A stretch of 14,350 nucleotides of DNA from an uncultured Bacteroidales bacterium (lineage in GTDB: Bacteria > Bacteroidota > Bacteroidia > Bacteroidales > UBA932). Of the stretch, positions 8,284 to 14,350 are shown piece after piece; positions within the stretch are counted from its first letter, which is position 1; each line of letters starts with the position of its first letter. Made by a program: the position numbers and the translations under genes. The notes under the pieces were generated by a model. The model was given only the letters and a program-made list of their open reading frames with translations, ran no database searches and was not told the origin of the DNA. The stretch covers positions 1 through 14,350 of the forward strand of contig CAMJHJ010000035.1 in assembly GCA_946405485.1 (NCBI GenBank), in the 5' to 3' direction.

Positions 8284-9407
8284 AAGTCGTCCACATTACA
8301 TTGCATTACCTGGATGGTTGGGGGTATCAGGACAATCTGCTGCCCCTGTACCAGCAACGGGCCGGCGCATCGGTGACCGTGGTTACCGATAACGGGCATT
8401 TCCCACGTTCGATGTCCGCTCAGGAGCGCCAGGCGATTTTGGACAAGGGCGATGACTACATGGACGGTCCGGTGCGTGTTCGAAAGATCGATACCGCGCT
8501 GACAAGCCGTGATTCAGCCTTGCTCTGCTTCGGTCTTGGCCGTATTCTGAAGGAGGAAGCACCGGACTTGATCTTCCATCACGGCCTGCATCTTCCCACG
8601 CTTCTGGCGGCCTGCCGCTATGCCCGCAGGCATCCGCATTGCGTCTTGATGGCGGACAGCCATGCCGATCCCATCAATGCTTCCAGCCACTTCCTCTGGC
8701 GCGCGCTGTACAACCGTTTTGCCCTCCGCATGCTGGTTCGTACGGCGGGAAAGCAGGTGGACCGCTTTTACGGCGTTACGCCGCTGCGGTGCGAGTATCT
8801 GGTGTCGGAGTACGGTGTCCCTTCCGAAAAAGTACGTTTACTGCCGTTGGCGGGTGACGACCGGGGGCTGGCCATAGATGCGGCGGAGGCCCGAAGGACC
8901 TTCGGCATTCCGGAAAACGCCTTCCTTGTCGTTACCGGCGGACGCATGGGCACTGGCAAAGGCACGGACCGTCTTGTCCAGGCTTGGCAGCGGCTGCGCC
9001 CTTCGTATCCTGGATTGGAGCTCCTTTTGTTCGGGTCCATGGAAGATAGTTTCCCTCTTCCCGACGGAGTCCGCACCCTCGGATGGTGCGACCGCGAAAA
9101 GACACTGTCCATCCTGTCGATGGCCGATGTTGCGGTATGGCCCCTCTTTCACACCACGCTGGTGGAGGATGCCATCGTGTGCGGAACTCCCATCATCGTG
9201 AAAGACTCCGGCAATGTCTCCCACTACAAGGAAGACGGCTTCGGACTCTTCCTGGAAACCGCTTCCGCCGATGAAATCACGGCGGCGCTTGAGTGGATGA
9301 TCCGTGAGGCACCCTCTTTCCGCGCCCGCGTGGAAGAAAGGCGGAACAAATACACTTATGCCGGCCTTGTCGACCGGCTGGAAACTGATTATCAGGAATT
9401 GGCATGA
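8280..9407 (+). CDS. GT4-like glycosyltransferase (GT-B)
   Basis: A 375-residue two-domain GT-B protein. The N-terminal domain (1 to about 190) begins with a typical strand (MKVVHITLHY) and includes LPTLLAACRYARR and DSHADPIN. The C-terminal donor-binding domain begins around LVVTGGRMGTGKGTDRLVQA (216-234), a group 1 signature. The usual acidic pair separated by seven residues is not clean: ED at 296-297 before CGTPIIV marks the second position, but the first acidic residue is not obvious and the region reads WPLFHTTLVED. The enzyme may therefore belong to a divergent subfamily. It has no membrane segment and would act at the cytoplasmic face of the inner membrane. ATGA overlaps join it to the GT2 before it and the second beta-helix gene after it. 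It is a glycosyltransferase with good confidence; the sugar is unknown. Confidence 0.8.
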   Translation: MKVVHITLHYLDGWGYQDNLLPLYQQRAGASVTVVTDNGHFPRSMSAQERQAILDKGDDYMDGPVRVRKIDTALTSRDSALLCFGLGRILKEEAPDLIFHHGLHLPTLLAACRYARRHPHCVLMADSHADPINASSHFLWRALYNRFALRMLVRTAGKQVDRFYGVTPLRCEYLVSEYGVPSEKVRLLPLAGDDRGLAIDAAEARRTFGIPENAFLVVTGGRMGTGKGTDRLVQAWQRLRPSYPGLELLLFGSMEDSFPLPDGVRTLGWCDREKTLSILSMADVAVWPLFHTTLVEDAIVCGTPIIVKDSGNVSHYKEDGFGLFLETASADEITAALEWMIREAPSFRARVEERRNKYTYAGLVDRLETDYQELA

Positions 9408-10798
9408 TCGCCCTGAAATTACTTCTCCTGTCTGTTCTGGCGAGTGCTAGCCCCGCGAAGACCGTCAAAGTCTCCACGCAGGCAGAGTTTGACGGGCTGA
9501 ATACGACCGTCAAGAAAGCGCTTGCGGCCAAGCCCTCCCAGTTGACGGTAGTAATCGAACCCGGGACATACCATTTCAAGGATGACCATCTGGACCTGTC
9601 CGGCCTCAAGTGTCCTGACACGGAGCTTCGAATTGAAGGGGAGGGTGCCGTCCTGGTGGGAATGGCTCCCGAAGTGAAGATCTCGCCGTTCTATCGCACA
9701 TCCCGGGTCGTGGATGTGGTCGATGCGGACAAGAAACTCTGTCGAATCAAGACCGGAAAACGGCTTAGCGGGTCCGGGAAGATGTATATTCAGGTCACGG
9801 CCTGGTACCGTCTTTTTACCTGCCCCGTGACGGAGATCAAGAACGGCTATATCTATTTCACCTGCGAGCAACTTGCCCGTAACGGATTAATGTATAATAT
9901 CAACGGGGATGTCTCCTTTGGTCGGAAACTGCCGCGTTACCGCCTGATGCGGGTGCGGGAGTCTTCCGCCCCGGTGTCTTCCGCCTTCTTCAAGGTGACG
10001 GACTGCGATTTCCGCCGTGTATCCCTCTCCGGCCTTACCTTCGACACGAACGCAGACGGGCGCAGCGAGTATGCCAAGGACTGCCTCCTCCGCTTCTATA
10101 TGGGCCGTTTCGAGAGCGCTGAGGTCTCCCGTTGCACCTTCCGGTCCATCCGCACGGATGTCGTCCGGATTGCTTATTCGGACGGGGTTACGGTCAAAGA
10201 TTGCCGTTTTGAAGATTGCGGCCGAATCGGCGTGCTTTCCTATAACCATTCGGCAGGAACGGTGGTTGAGGACAATGTATTCGAACGGATGGGCACGTAT
10301 GGAGAATTCAATCCCTGCGTCCGCTGCTCGGGTACGGACTACCGCATCCGGAGGAACCATTTCACGGACTACGGATGCTGTGCCATCGGCGTGGGCGTGC
10401 ATTTCTCTGAAAAGATGGAACATCCCTCATCCGGGATTGTCGCGGACAATACCATCACCCAGACGGCCGCCTATCGGAAGGATGCCCCGATGAACCTGCT
10501 CATGGACACGGGTGCCATCTACGTATGGACCCAGAACGCCTCCCTGGAAATCCGGGACAACATCATCACCGACATATCCGGCCCCTTTGACAATCGTGGC
10601 ATCTTCTGCGATGACGGAACGGTCAATACGGTCATTGAAGGGAATACGATCCTGCGCATTGCCAACTCTTATTGCATCGACCTCCGCCGCGCTCTCTCCG
10701 TCGAAACAAGGACGGACAGCCAGATCCGGAAGGTCAATGTGGGAAACCGGTTGGGGAAGAATAAAACTGATGGAAAAATCCGCTTCGAACAGCGCTAA
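9404..10798 (+). CDS. Right-handed parallel beta-helix protein, paralogue 2 (secreted)
   Basis: A 464-residue protein with a good signal peptide: lysine at position 5, hydrophobic residues 6-12, and small residues (ASASPA) at 13-18 for cleavage. PGTYHFKDD starts the pectate-lyase-like region. The coil pattern C201, C244, C267, N291, N318, N349, N386, N414 repeats that of the first beta-helix protein. The motifs AIGVGVHFS (327), DTGAIYVWTQN (368), NRGIFCDDG (397) and CIDLR (424) occur at matching spacings. The two proteins are paralogues but differ widely outside these parts, so they probably act on different sites or substrates. I infer a periplasmic or outer-surface role on the polysaccharide, such as cleavage, epimerisation or binding, by analogy with other beta-helix proteins in exopolysaccharide loci (AlgG of alginate, WcaM of colanic acid). 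There is no direct evidence for a reaction. Its last 29 bases overlap the next gene. Confidence 0.82.
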   Translation: MIALKLLLLSVLASASPAKTVKVSTQAEFDGLNTTVKKALAAKPSQLTVVIEPGTYHFKDDHLDLSGLKCPDTELRIEGEGAVLVGMAPEVKISPFYRTSRVVDVVDADKKLCRIKTGKRLSGSGKMYIQVTAWYRLFTCPVTEIKNGYIYFTCEQLARNGLMYNINGDVSFGRKLPRYRLMRVRESSAPVSSAFFKVTDCDFRRVSLSGLTFDTNADGRSEYAKDCLLRFYMGRFESAEVSRCTFRSIRTDVVRIAYSDGVTVKDCRFEDCGRIGVLSYNHSAGTVVEDNVFERMGTYGEFNPCVRCSGTDYRIRRNHFTDYGCCAIGVGVHFSEKMEHPSSGIVADNTITQTAAYRKDAPMNLLMDTGAIYVWTQNASLEIRDNIITDISGPFDNRGIFCDDGTVNTVIEGNTILRIANSYCIDLRRALSVETRTDSQIRKVNVGNRLGKNKTDGKIRFEQR

Positions 10799-11879
10799 GC
10801 CGCGCATCCTGTTTGTCCTGCATCTTCCGCCGCCCGTTCATGGAGCGGCGATGATGGGGCAGGCCATCCGCGAAAGCGGGATGGTGGCCGATGCGTCCGA
10901 CGCCCGGTTCGTGAACCTTTCCGCCTCGGCATCCCTTTCGGAAGTGGGTCGCGTGTCCATGAAAAAACTGACCTTCCTGTCCCGCCTGCTCAGGCAGGTA
11001 CGGAAAGAGGTCAGAGACTTCCGGCCGGATCTGGTCTATCTGACGCCGACCTCCTCCGGTCCCGGACTGATCAAGGATTGCCTCACGGCCCGGTCCATCC
11101 GGAAGCGCGGTTCCAGGGTAGTCCTTCATTTTCACAACAAAGGCGTTTCCGCCCGTCAGGACCGATTCCCGTACGGTTTTCTGTACCGTTCTCTGTTCAA
11201 GGATGCAAAGGTCATTCTGCTGTCTGAACGGCTATATCCGGATGTGGAACGGTTCGTGGCCCGGGAGAATGCGTTCTTCTGTCCGAACGGCATCGACGGT
11301 GTCGATGTCCGACGCCGGGAAAAGCAATCCGTTCCGGAAATCCTTTTCCTTTCCAACCTGCTGCCGGACAAGGGTGTCGTCGATCTCCTGGATGCATGCA
11401 AGATACTGGTAGAACGCGGTTTACGTTTCTCCTGCCGCTTTGTCGGCGCTCCGTCTGCCGCTCTTTCGGCCAAAGATTTCGCCCGCCTTATCGAGGAAAG
11501 AAACCTTCACTCCGTCATCCGTTTTGACGGCCCGTTATACGGCTCCGCCAAGTTGGAAGCATTGGCCGATGCCGACATGCTCGTCCATCCCACCCGGGAC
11601 GACGCTTTCCCGCTGGTGATCCTGGAAGCGATGGCGGCCGGTCTGGCCGTTGTCAGTACCCGTGAAGGCGGCATTCCCGACGAAGTGGAGGACGGAATCA
11701 CCGGCATCCTGTGCGACAAAGAAAATCCTTCCGCTCTGGCCGATGCCATCGGGAAACTGCTGGAGCAGCCGGATCTCTGTCGCGAGATGGGAAATGCCGG
11801 ACGGACAAGATACGAGAAACTGTTTACGAAGGCAGCCTTTGAGCGGCGCTTCGTCGAAATCCTGAAACAGATTGTCTGA
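10770..11879 (+). CDS. Family 4 glycosyltransferase (GT-B)
   Basis: A 369-residue GT4. The N-terminus carries RILFVLHLPPPVHGAAMM, a proline- and glycine-rich loop common in one polysaccharide GT4 group. LHFHNKG follows, then FCPNGIDGVD at the domain boundary, EILFLSNLLPDKGVVDLLDA at the start of the donor domain, and the acidic pair D278-x7-E286 in DDAFPLVILEAMAAG. The aspartate replaces the usual first glutamate, a conservative change. It would transfer a sugar with retention from a nucleotide donor to the lipid-linked unit. The frame stays open upstream to 10512, but that part is the shadow of the beta-helix gene. ATG 10770 puts the first conserved strand at residue 12 and gives a 29-base overlap. 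The next usable ATGs lie inside the conserved loop. Confidence 0.87.
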   Translation: MEKSASNSAKPRILFVLHLPPPVHGAAMMGQAIRESGMVADASDARFVNLSASASLSEVGRVSMKKLTFLSRLLRQVRKEVRDFRPDLVYLTPTSSGPGLIKDCLTARSIRKRGSRVVLHFHNKGVSARQDRFPYGFLYRSLFKDAKVILLSERLYPDVERFVARENAFFCPNGIDGVDVRRREKQSVPEILFLSNLLPDKGVVDLLDACKILVERGLRFSCRFVGAPSAALSAKDFARLIEERNLHSVIRFDGPLYGSAKLEALADADMLVHPTRDDAFPLVILEAMAAGLAVVSTREGGIPDEVEDGITGILCDKENPSALADAIGKLLEQPDLCREMGNAGRTRYEKLFTKAAFERRFVEILKQIV

Positions 11880-12834
11880 CCTTTTGTTCACCAATGGCCC
11901 GGTTCCGTACCGGGAGGATCTGTTCCACGCCTTGCAGGAGGCGGGGGTCGAGATCCTGTTCGGCGTTTCTCAGGGTAATCTTCGTGCCCGACTGGAAAGC
12001 GAACGTCCCAAAAGGGTTTTCGTGCCGGAGTTCTCAACTCTGGTACTGAAAGCCCTGCGCTATCGGAAAAAGTACGGATACAAGGTCATTTCCATCTGCG
12101 ACGACAGTATGGACATGATCCGGGGGAACGATTTCGGGTGGAAGCACCGTCTTGCCCGCCGCATCGTTCCCAGGTTTGTGGACGAAATTATCGTCCACAG
12201 TCCCGATGTTCGGCAGTGGTACCAGTCCCGATTTGGGAAAGGTCTCTTTATGCCCATTATCGCCGATGAACGCAGGATCCGCCCCGAACTGGAACGCGTG
12301 CTGCCGCTGTCGCAGAAGATGAGGCTGACTGAAAAACCGGTTGTCGCTTTCGTGGGCCGCTTTGTCGGACTGAAGAACATTCTGACCTTGCTGCGGGCCT
12401 TCGAGCCGCTTCGCGACCGGGCGCAGCTCGTTCTCATCGGCGACGGCCCTGAACGGGCAGCCTTGGAAACGCTCGCCCCTTATGCGCACTTTACAGGCTT
12501 CTTATCCGGTGACGATCTGTTGGCATGGTACAATCTGATCGATATCCTCGTTCTTCCCAGCACGCAGGAAGCATACGGGGCCGTGACGGGGGAGGCCTTG
12601 ATGGCCGGTGTGAAGGTCGTCGTTTCCCGGAAGGCCGGGTCGGCCGACCTGGTCCGGGAAGGGGAGAACGGATACCTGTTCAATCCCAAGGATGAAAAGG
12701 AACTTTCCGCCTGCCTGTTGAAACTGCTGGAAGAGCTGGCCTCCGGCCGTCCGCTCGCCCTGCGGGAGAACCTCCTGCCTTACCGGTTCGAAACCTGCAT
12801 CTCCGATTTACTGAAAGAAATCAACTCGCTATGA
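11872..12834 (+). CDS. Family 4 glycosyltransferase (GT-B), TTG start
   Basis: A 320-residue GT4, somewhat shorter than the usual 350 to 400. It opens with LLFTNGPVPYREDLFHAL, the first strand and acceptor-side loop typical of polysaccharide GT4s (commonly ending in PYR). The donor domain starts at VVAFVGRFVGLKNILTLL, followed by LVLIGDGPER. The catalytic region has E233-x7-E241 in EAYGAVTGEALMAG and ends in VREGENGYLF, all intact. The start is taken as TTG at 11872, overlapping the previous gene by 8 bases, because it gives the usual few residues before the first strand and no ATG exists nearby; a second TTG at 11884 is possible. The short length reflects a compact N-terminal domain rather than truncation. 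It ends in an ATGA overlap with gmhA. Confidence 0.87.
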   Translation: MSDLLFTNGPVPYREDLFHALQEAGVEILFGVSQGNLRARLESERPKRVFVPEFSTLVLKALRYRKKYGYKVISICDDSMDMIRGNDFGWKHRLARRIVPRFVDEIIVHSPDVRQWYQSRFGKGLFMPIIADERRIRPELERVLPLSQKMRLTEKPVVAFVGRFVGLKNILTLLRAFEPLRDRAQLVLIGDGPERAALETLAPYAHFTGFLSGDDLLAWYNLIDILVLPSTQEAYGAVTGEALMAGVKVVVSRKAGSADLVREGENGYLFNPKDEKELSACLLKLLEELASGRPLALRENLLPYRFETCISDLLKEINSL

Positions 12835-13409
12835 ATACGTTAGATACTGTCAAGGCACAAATTGCCGAATCCGTCCGCGTCAAGCAGGCCCTCCTGGCCG
12901 ACGAAACCCTGATGGACAAGATCGCCCAGGTCGCAAAGGTCATTGTCGATGCCTACAAGGCCGGCCACAAGACGCTGTGGGCCGGAAACGGCGGAAGCGC
13001 GGCCGATGCCCAGCACATGGCCGGGGAACTCGTGAACAAGTTCACCTTCGACCGCCCCGCTCTGGCGGCTCTCTCCCTGTCCACGGACACGTCCATCATC
13101 ACGGCCGTCGGCAACGACTACGGCTTCGACCGGCTCTTCGCCCGCCAGGTGGAGGCCCAGGGCTGCAAAGGAGACGTATTCATCGGCATTTCCACGTCGG
13201 GACGCTCCAAGAACCTCGTCGAAGCGCTGCCCGCCTGCCGCGCGAAAGGCATCACCGCCGTCGCCATCGTCGGCGCAAATCCCTGTCCGATGGACGATTA
13301 CGACTACGTGATCCACGTTCCCTCCATGGAAACGCCGCGCATCCAGGAGTGCCAGACGCTCATCGGGCACATCCTCTGTTACATCGTGGAACAGGAACTA
13401 TTTGGATAG
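12831..13409 (+). CDS. gmhA: Sedoheptulose-7-phosphate isomerase (phosphoheptose isomerase)
   Basis: A 192-residue SIS-domain protein of full family length. GmhA converts sedoheptulose 7-phosphate to D-glycero-D-manno-heptose 7-phosphate, the first step towards ADP- or GDP-activated heptoses, in the cytoplasm as a homotetramer. NGGSAADAQHMAGEL spans 53-67 and includes H62 and E66, equivalent to H61 and E65 of the E. coli enzyme. STSGRSKNL at 121-129 forms the phosphate-binding loop. Q172 and H180 fall exactly at the E. coli numbering of catalytic and ligand residues. All the expected active-site residues are present. No kinase, phosphatase or nucleotidyltransferase for the later heptose steps is in this window, so these must be elsewhere. 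It is the last plus-strand gene, coupled by ATGA to the GT4 before it, and its last 12 bases are shared with the opposing tagA-like gene. Confidence 0.93.
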   Translation: MNTLDTVKAQIAESVRVKQALLADETLMDKIAQVAKVIVDAYKAGHKTLWAGNGGSAADAQHMAGELVNKFTFDRPALAALSLSTDTSIITAVGNDYGFDRLFARQVEAQGCKGDVFIGISTSGRSKNLVEALPACRAKGITAVAIVGANPCPMDDYDYVIHVPSMETPRIQECQTLIGHILCYIVEQELFG

Positions 13410-14120
13410 TTTCTCTTTGAGAACCAGCCAACAGAACTTCGGATTGTTGACCAGATAGCGCCGCCATGTGCGGCGCGGTTCTTTTATAAGGCGGTAGAGC
13501 CATTCGAGACCAAAGTCGATCCACTTCTTAGGGGCGCGTTCCACCGTGCCGGCGAAGAAGTCGAAGACCGCGCCGATGGCGCCTGCATGGCAGTGGATGT
13601 CCAGCTCCGCCCAATGCTCGTCCAGCCACTTCTCCTGCTTGGGAGCGGTCATGCCCACCCAGAGGAGGTCCGGATCCGCAGCATTGACGGCATCGACCAT
13701 CGCCTGATTCTCTTCCGGGCTGAAAACGGCCTTGTAGGGCGGTGAGAAGGTCTTTATGTCGATGTGCGGATATTCCTTAGCGGCCCGATTGACAATCTTC
13801 TCCAGCGTCGAGGGGCTGCTTCCCAGGAAGAAGCAGGTCCCGCCCTTCGCCTCCAGTTTTCCCATCTCATACGCAAACAAGTCCGCGCCGGCGATCTTTT
13901 CGAACGGCACGTTTTCCGTGCCCAGCCAGCGACAGGCCTTCACGATGGAGATGCCGTCGGGGAGGAGGGCGTCGGAATTCATCAGCGCCTTGGCAAAGGC
14001 CTCATCTTTCTGCGCCACGACGAAGGAGTGCGCATTGACCGTGTCGATGAGGAACTTTCCCTCCGGCCAGGCGTCCATGGAGGCCCTGGAGCGAGTGAGG
14101 TGCAAGTCGCTGATTCTCAT
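13398..14120 (-). CDS. WecG/TagA/CpsF family glycosyltransferase
   Basis: A 240-residue GT26-family enzyme. These act early in polysaccharide assembly by transferring a sugar (ManNAc or ManNAcA in the best-known cases) onto an undecaprenyl-diphosphate-linked first sugar. Seen here are DTVNAHSFVVA at 26-36 with the active-site T27 and N29, LLPDGISIVKA at 52-62 with D55 at the position of the catalytic aspartate, FFLGSSPSTLEK at 97-108, and the family motif WVGMTAPKQEKWL at 154-166. The C-terminal part holds GAVFDFFAGTVERAPKW-like sequence and GLEWLYRLIKEPRRTWRRY. The C-terminal basic and aromatic tail is the part that docks on the membrane. It begins 3 bases after the sugar-phosphate transferase stop, which suits an enzyme adding the second sugar. 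The stop overlaps the tail of gmhA. The donor is not determinable. Confidence 0.92.
   Translation of the reverse strand: MRISDLHLTRSRASMDAWPEGKFLIDTVNAHSFVVAQKDEAFAKALMNSDALLPDGISIVKACRWLGTENVPFEKIAGADLFAYEMGKLEAKGGTCFFLGSSPSTLEKIVNRAAKEYPHIDIKTFSPPYKAVFSPEENQAMVDAVNAADPDLLWVGMTAPKQEKWLDEHWAELDIHCHAGAIGAVFDFFAGTVERAPKKWIDFGLEWLYRLIKEPRRTWRRYLVNNPKFCWLVLKEKLSK
13458..13486 (+). terminator. Possible intrinsic terminator after gmhA, inside the opposing tagA-like gene
   Basis: A perfect 7-base-pair all-GC stem (13458-13464 with 13470-13476, sequence GCGCCGC / GCGGCGC) has a 5-base CATGT loop and is followed after two G residues by TTCTTTTA. It begins 49 bases downstream of the gmhA stop and reads as a terminator only in the plus direction; on the minus strand the stem is followed by TATCTGG, which is not T-rich. 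The same bases encode part of the arginine-rich C-terminus of the opposing gene, so the inverted repeat may be a by-product of its codons. The T-tract is imperfect. I give it moderate to low confidence. Confidence 0.35.
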
Positions 14121-14123
14121 GAC

Positions 14124-14350
14124 TTAATACGCTTTCTCATCCTCGTGGCGGAGGAGTTGCCAAAGAGTGAGGAAGAAGATGGACACATCCAGTTCCACGG
14201 ACCAGTGCTCGATGTACCAGATGTCCTTTTCCACGCGCTCCTTCATCTCGGACAGTTCCTTCGTTTCGCCGCGGCAGCCATTGACCTGCGCCCAACCGGT
14301 GATGCCGGGCTTGGCCAGGTGGCGGATCATGTAATCGCCGATGAGGTCGG
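14124..14350 (-). CDS. Polyprenyl-phosphate sugar-1-phosphate transferase, C-terminal fragment (5' end outside window)
   Basis: This is the last 75 or so codons of a minus-strand gene that enters from the right edge; the reading frame continues upstream of the methionine at 14330 as DLIGDY, so that methionine is internal and not the start. The sequence YMIRHLAKPGITGWAQVNG, then CRGET, is the conserved C-terminal motif of the PglC/WcaJ/WbaP bacterial sugar transferase family. After it come the family's conserved KxxxDxWYIxxWS pattern and a final hydrophobic stretch. These enzymes transfer a sugar-1-phosphate from a nucleotide sugar to undecaprenyl phosphate at the cytoplasmic face of the inner membrane, starting the repeat unit. 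The sugar (glucose, galactose, QuiNAc-type or other) cannot be told from the tail. The catalytic Asp-Glu dyad is outside the window. Confidence 0.92.
   Translation of the reverse strand, partial: DLIGDYMIRHLAKPGITGWAQVNGCRGETKELSEMKERVEKDIWYIEHWSVELDVSIFFLTLWQLLRHEDEKAY

Noticed and set aside
10512..10769. N-terminal extension of the GT4 gene at 10770 upstream into the beta-helix gene
   Set aside because: The 86 extra residues are a shifted-frame shadow of the beta-helix coding sequence and GT4 homology begins only after the ATG at 10770.

Overview
This window looks like the middle and distal part of a Wzx/Wzy-type surface polysaccharide (O-antigen, capsule or exopolysaccharide) locus. I place it tentatively in a high-GC member of the Bacteroidales. 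The reasons are an estimated GC of high fifties percent by eye, a flippase N-terminus of the style common in Bacteroidota, start codons mostly without a Shine-Dalgarno sequence, and glycosyltransferases of the types found in gut Bacteroidota polysaccharide loci. The phylum-level call is moderate and anything finer is a guess. The DNA is almost completely coding: no intergenic space exceeds 4 bp, so there is no stretch of 300 bases without a gene.

Layout. One long plus-strand gene string covers positions 1 to 13409. It opens with the 3' end of dTDP-glucose 4,6-dehydratase (rfbB/rmlB). Next come a UDP-galactopyranose-mutase-like flavoprotein, a GT-B glycosyltransferase, a Wzx flippase, a rhamnosyltransferase-like GT2 and a Wzy polymerase. 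These are followed by a first secreted or anchored beta-helix protein, a GT2, a GT4-like enzyme, a second beta-helix protein paralogous to the first, two GT4 enzymes and gmhA (sedoheptulose-7-phosphate isomerase). Seven junctions are 4-base ATGA stop/start overlaps, others overlap by 8 and 29 bases, and one is an in-frame TAA directly followed by GTG. This points to one transcript with strong translational coupling. On the minus strand, converging on gmhA with a 12-base tail overlap, are a WecG/TagA/CpsF glycosyltransferase and the C-terminal end of the polyprenyl-phosphate sugar-1-phosphate transferase that would start the lipid-linked repeat unit.

How the parts fit (inference). The minus-strand sugar-phosphate transferase would load the first sugar on undecaprenyl phosphate and the TagA-family enzyme would probably add the second. 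The six plus-strand glycosyltransferases would extend the unit using dTDP-rhamnose (rmlB pathway), possibly UDP-galactofuranose (mutase-like protein) and possibly a heptose (gmhA). Wzx would flip the unit and Wzy polymerise it. The two beta-helix paralogues would act outside the cytoplasm as polymer-modifying, cleaving or binding proteins.

The most interesting part is this beta-helix pair. They are divergent overall but share exactly spaced motifs and an internal ladder that goes from three cysteines to five asparagines in the same register. No specific function can be assigned to them from sequence alone.
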